NCBI GenBank assembly: GCA_964537965.1
Contig: CAZIDB010000192.1
Span: 1-9,189, forward strand
Source: SURF-24 sp964537965
GTDB lineage: Bacteria; Bacteroidota; Ignavibacteria; Ignavibacteriales; SURF-24
DNA: 9,189 nt
Direction: 5' to 3'
Each line of letters starts with the position of its first letter. The stretch's first letter is position 1. Shown one piece after another: positions 7,172 through 9,189 of this stretch. The position numbers were made by a program, and so were the translations under genes. The notes below the pieces were generated by a model. It saw nothing but the letters and a program-made list of their open reading frames with translations, made no database searches and had not been told where the DNA came from.

Positions 7172-9189
7172 ATGAAAGGTTTGAAAAGTGTTTTTCTGTT
7201 TTTATTTCTTATTACCGGGTTTGTTAATCCACAGCAGAAAAATATCCGGCAAATAAATAATCATCTGGATAAAGACAATCGTACATTAACAAGTGCAATC
7301 ACCAAATCAGTTAAAGACAAACCCGAAAAAGTTTCTTCAATAAATGATACATTGAATTACAGGGATTGTACAGACCTGATATACAGTTTAATGTTAGGAG
7401 GTCAGGATGTTGTTTTACAATGGTTCCAGGCTCCTTTCGACTTGAAAATTAAAGCCTTTGGGATTAACTGCCGGGCAGATAGTAATGCTTCTGTTCAGGT
7501 TGGGCTTAGAAAAATAAACTTACCAGTTGATTCAATTTATAAATTACAAAATGAACAACTTGGTTATTATGTCGTTCAGGAAAACGGCAAATATTCATTC
7601 TCACCATTTGATGATAACCAGAGTGATACAATTAACTGGATCGGTAAAACTATAACAGGTGAACCATTTGGAGAAGATTTAATTTCTGATTACTGGCCGT
7701 TGGAAGTAAAAAAAGAAAACACTGATGAATACCAATGGCTGCCAATAAATTTAACAGGCTACGAGCTTGAGGTACATGCAGGAGATATAATTGCTGTAAC
7801 AATTAAAAATAATTCTGCAATAGATGATTCGACAATTGTATACTCAAAGCTTGGATGTTCATTAAAAAATTATGGGTGGAAATATTATGCTAATGGTAGA
7901 TACACTGCAAATGGAATAACTGATTCGGCAGGAATAGGCTGGTGGGCAAGACAATTTACTTTTGATGTAGCTTTAGCAGTGGAATTGCCTTGTGGAATAC
8001 CGGATATTTTGATAAGTAATCTAAATGGGACACTATCTACCGAACCGCGAGAGGTAATTGCCCAGGTAAATGTTGGCTGCGGTTCTGACACTGTCACGAA
8101 GGTAATATTGCAATATAAATTAGATGATTCTAATGACTGGTTTGAAGTCCCGATGCAACATGATTCTGCCGAGATATGGAAAGGAATGATTCCTGGACAA
8201 CCTGCTAATACTATCGTAACTTATCAGGTAACTGCAATTACCAGTGAAAATTACAGTCATACTTCTGCCTTCGAAGGCAGATATCTTATATTTTGTCCAA
8301 CTCCGAATGTTAACACACTTCTTGTTTTTAACGGCTTCTACCGTTTCTCTTATGAAAAGGAATATCCGCAGGATTATTATTTTGGAATAAGTGATTTTGT
8401 TAATTATAATGTTCGGGATTTTAAGCACGATGTCTGGGGATACGAACAATTGACAGATGAGCTTGTGAATTACTATGATAACATAATTGAAATTACAACT
8501 CCTGAACCTGATGCCTATAATGATTCTGTAATTGTAAAATGGTTGGATGCTTCACCAAACCATAACTATTTTCTTGTCGGGCAGGAATGGCTTGGACACA
8601 GATATGATTACAGAGATTCATCTTTTCTTGCAGGTTCATTTGAATATGATCAGTTAGGAATAACTCATTCATATAATGATGTTAGTTATGCAAACACTAC
8701 CGGGCAATTTTTACCAAGCAGATTGTATCCTGTTCAGGGTTCTTTGCTATGCAGTGATTTATTTGATCTGTATAATTTGCAAACACCAGGTGATTCTCTA
8801 CAGTATCATCCTTATTATGAGTTGGGTACAGGTTACACCAATTGGATTGATGGATATAAAGTTGATACAAACAGGGTTGAAGTTGATATGTACGTTGAAA
8901 CCCGCGGAATCGAAGGACAAGCACATGTGGAATTATTACCCTGCGCTTCTCACTTAACCTTACCTGCAGGTAATAAAATTGCTTTCTTTTCATTTGATCC
9001 TTTAGCTTTAAATTCAAATACTGATAAACCGAATTATTACTGGTATGGATTCAGCAAAGAATCACCACAGAATAAAGTGTTGGATTGGTTTAAAAAATTG
9101 ACTTTTGTTGACGAAGAAATTGTTACTACTCCCCAATGGTTTGAGTTATATCAGAATTATCCAAATCCGTTTAATCCTGTAACAAAAAT
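7172..9189 (+). CDS. Secreted T9SS cargo protein with Ig-like domain and GATase/Rossmann-like region, function unknown (partial, C-terminus off the right edge)
   Basis: An open frame of 672 codons plus two bases runs off the right edge. The N-terminus is a signal peptide (MKGLK, then the hydrophobic run VFLFLFLITGFV to residue 18), probably cleaved near NPQQ. Residues about 60-275 form an extracellular-looking, beta-rich region that I do not recognise. Residues about 278-375 look like an Ig/Fn3-type domain of the kind found in secreted peptidases, with WKGMIPGQPANTIVTYQV as its most typical stretch. Residues about 380-640 resemble a Rossmann or class I glutamine-amidotransferase-like fold, with LLVFNG at the first strand and YFLVGQEWLG at about 466-475. 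No clear catalytic triad is visible, so a binding or structural role is as likely as an enzymatic one. Residues 657-672 read FELYQNYPNPFNPVTK, the start of a type A T9SS sorting signal, so only a few dozen residues should be missing. It is expected outside the cell or on its surface. It is divergent from the kinase operon; shared control is possible but not shown. Confidence 0.93.
   Translation, partial: MKGLKSVFLFLFLITGFVNPQQKNIRQINNHLDKDNRTLTSAITKSVKDKPEKVSSINDTLNYRDCTDLIYSLMLGGQDVVLQWFQAPFDLKIKAFGINCRADSNASVQVGLRKINLPVDSIYKLQNEQLGYYVVQENGKYSFSPFDDNQSDTINWIGKTITGEPFGEDLISDYWPLEVKKENTDEYQWLPINLTGYELEVHAGDIIAVTIKNNSAIDDSTIVYSKLGCSLKNYGWKYYANGRYTANGITDSAGIGWWARQFTFDVALAVELPCGIPDILISNLNGTLSTEPREVIAQVNVGCGSDTVTKVILQYKLDDSNDWFEVPMQHDSAEIWKGMIPGQPANTIVTYQVTAITSENYSHTSAFEGRYLIFCPTPNVNTLLVFNGFYRFSYEKEYPQDYYFGISDFVNYNVRDFKHDVWGYEQLTDELVNYYDNIIEITTPEPDAYNDSVIVKWLDASPNHNYFLVGQEWLGHRYDYRDSSFLAGSFEYDQLGITHSYNDVSYANTTGQFLPSRLYPVQGSLLCSDLFDLYNLQTPGDSLQYHPYYELGTGYTNWIDGYKVDTNRVEVDMYVETRGIEGQAHVELLPCASHLTLPAGNKIAFFSFDPLALNSNTDKPNYYWYGFSKESPQNKVLDWFKKLTFVDEEIVTTPQWFELYQNYPNPFNPVTK

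Noticed and set aside
8697..9017. Minus-strand open frame inside the right secreted gene, and a similar one at 8120-8449
   Set aside because: Both are antisense to a continuous 672-codon frame with a signal peptide and a sorting signal, and neither resembles a protein family.

Overview
The window holds four long genes and nothing else of gene size. It looks like chromosomal DNA of an AT-rich bacterium from the Bacteroidota/Ignavibacteria side of the tree. Both edge genes end in a type IX secretion system (T9SS) type A sorting signal of the form LY-x-NYPNPFN. That form is common in Ignavibacteria and in related or neighbouring phyla (Caldithrix-like, Marinimicrobia-like). A Bacteroidota-style TAnnTTTG promoter candidate and the low GC content agree with this. 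The placement is inference; no rRNA or housekeeping gene is present to fix it.

Layout. Positions 1-2172, minus strand: a secreted protein cut by the left edge, with Asp-box (BNR/Ycf48-like) repeats, an ASPM/SPD-2/Hydin-type Ig domain, a second propeller-like region and a T9SS sorting signal. Positions 2173-2360: a regulatory gap with a perfect 7-bp inverted repeat and a -24/-12 (sigma-54) promoter candidate reading into that gene. Positions 2361-3896, minus: a GAF-AAA+-Fis sigma-54 activator. Positions 3912-6887, minus: a membrane-spanning Ser/Thr kinase with a TolB-like domain and a long TPR tail outside the membrane. Positions 6888-7171: a divergent intergenic region with a promoter candidate for the kinase. 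Positions 7172-9189, plus: a second T9SS cargo protein cut by the right edge.

How they may work together. The kinase and the sigma-54 activator are 15 bp apart on one strand and almost certainly form an operon. The activator has no response-regulator receiver domain, so the linked kinase is a natural input. The best -24/-12 element seen in either intergenic gap lies just before the left secreted gene. The inverted repeat sits about 106 bp upstream of that element, at a normal distance for an enhancer-binding site. The working model is an outside signal sensed by the periplasmic TolB/TPR part of the kinase, relayed to the sigma-54 activator, which turns on a T9SS-exported protein next door. 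The parts are visible in the sequence; the links between them are inference.

No tRNA, rRNA, CRISPR array, insertion sequence or attachment site was recognised.
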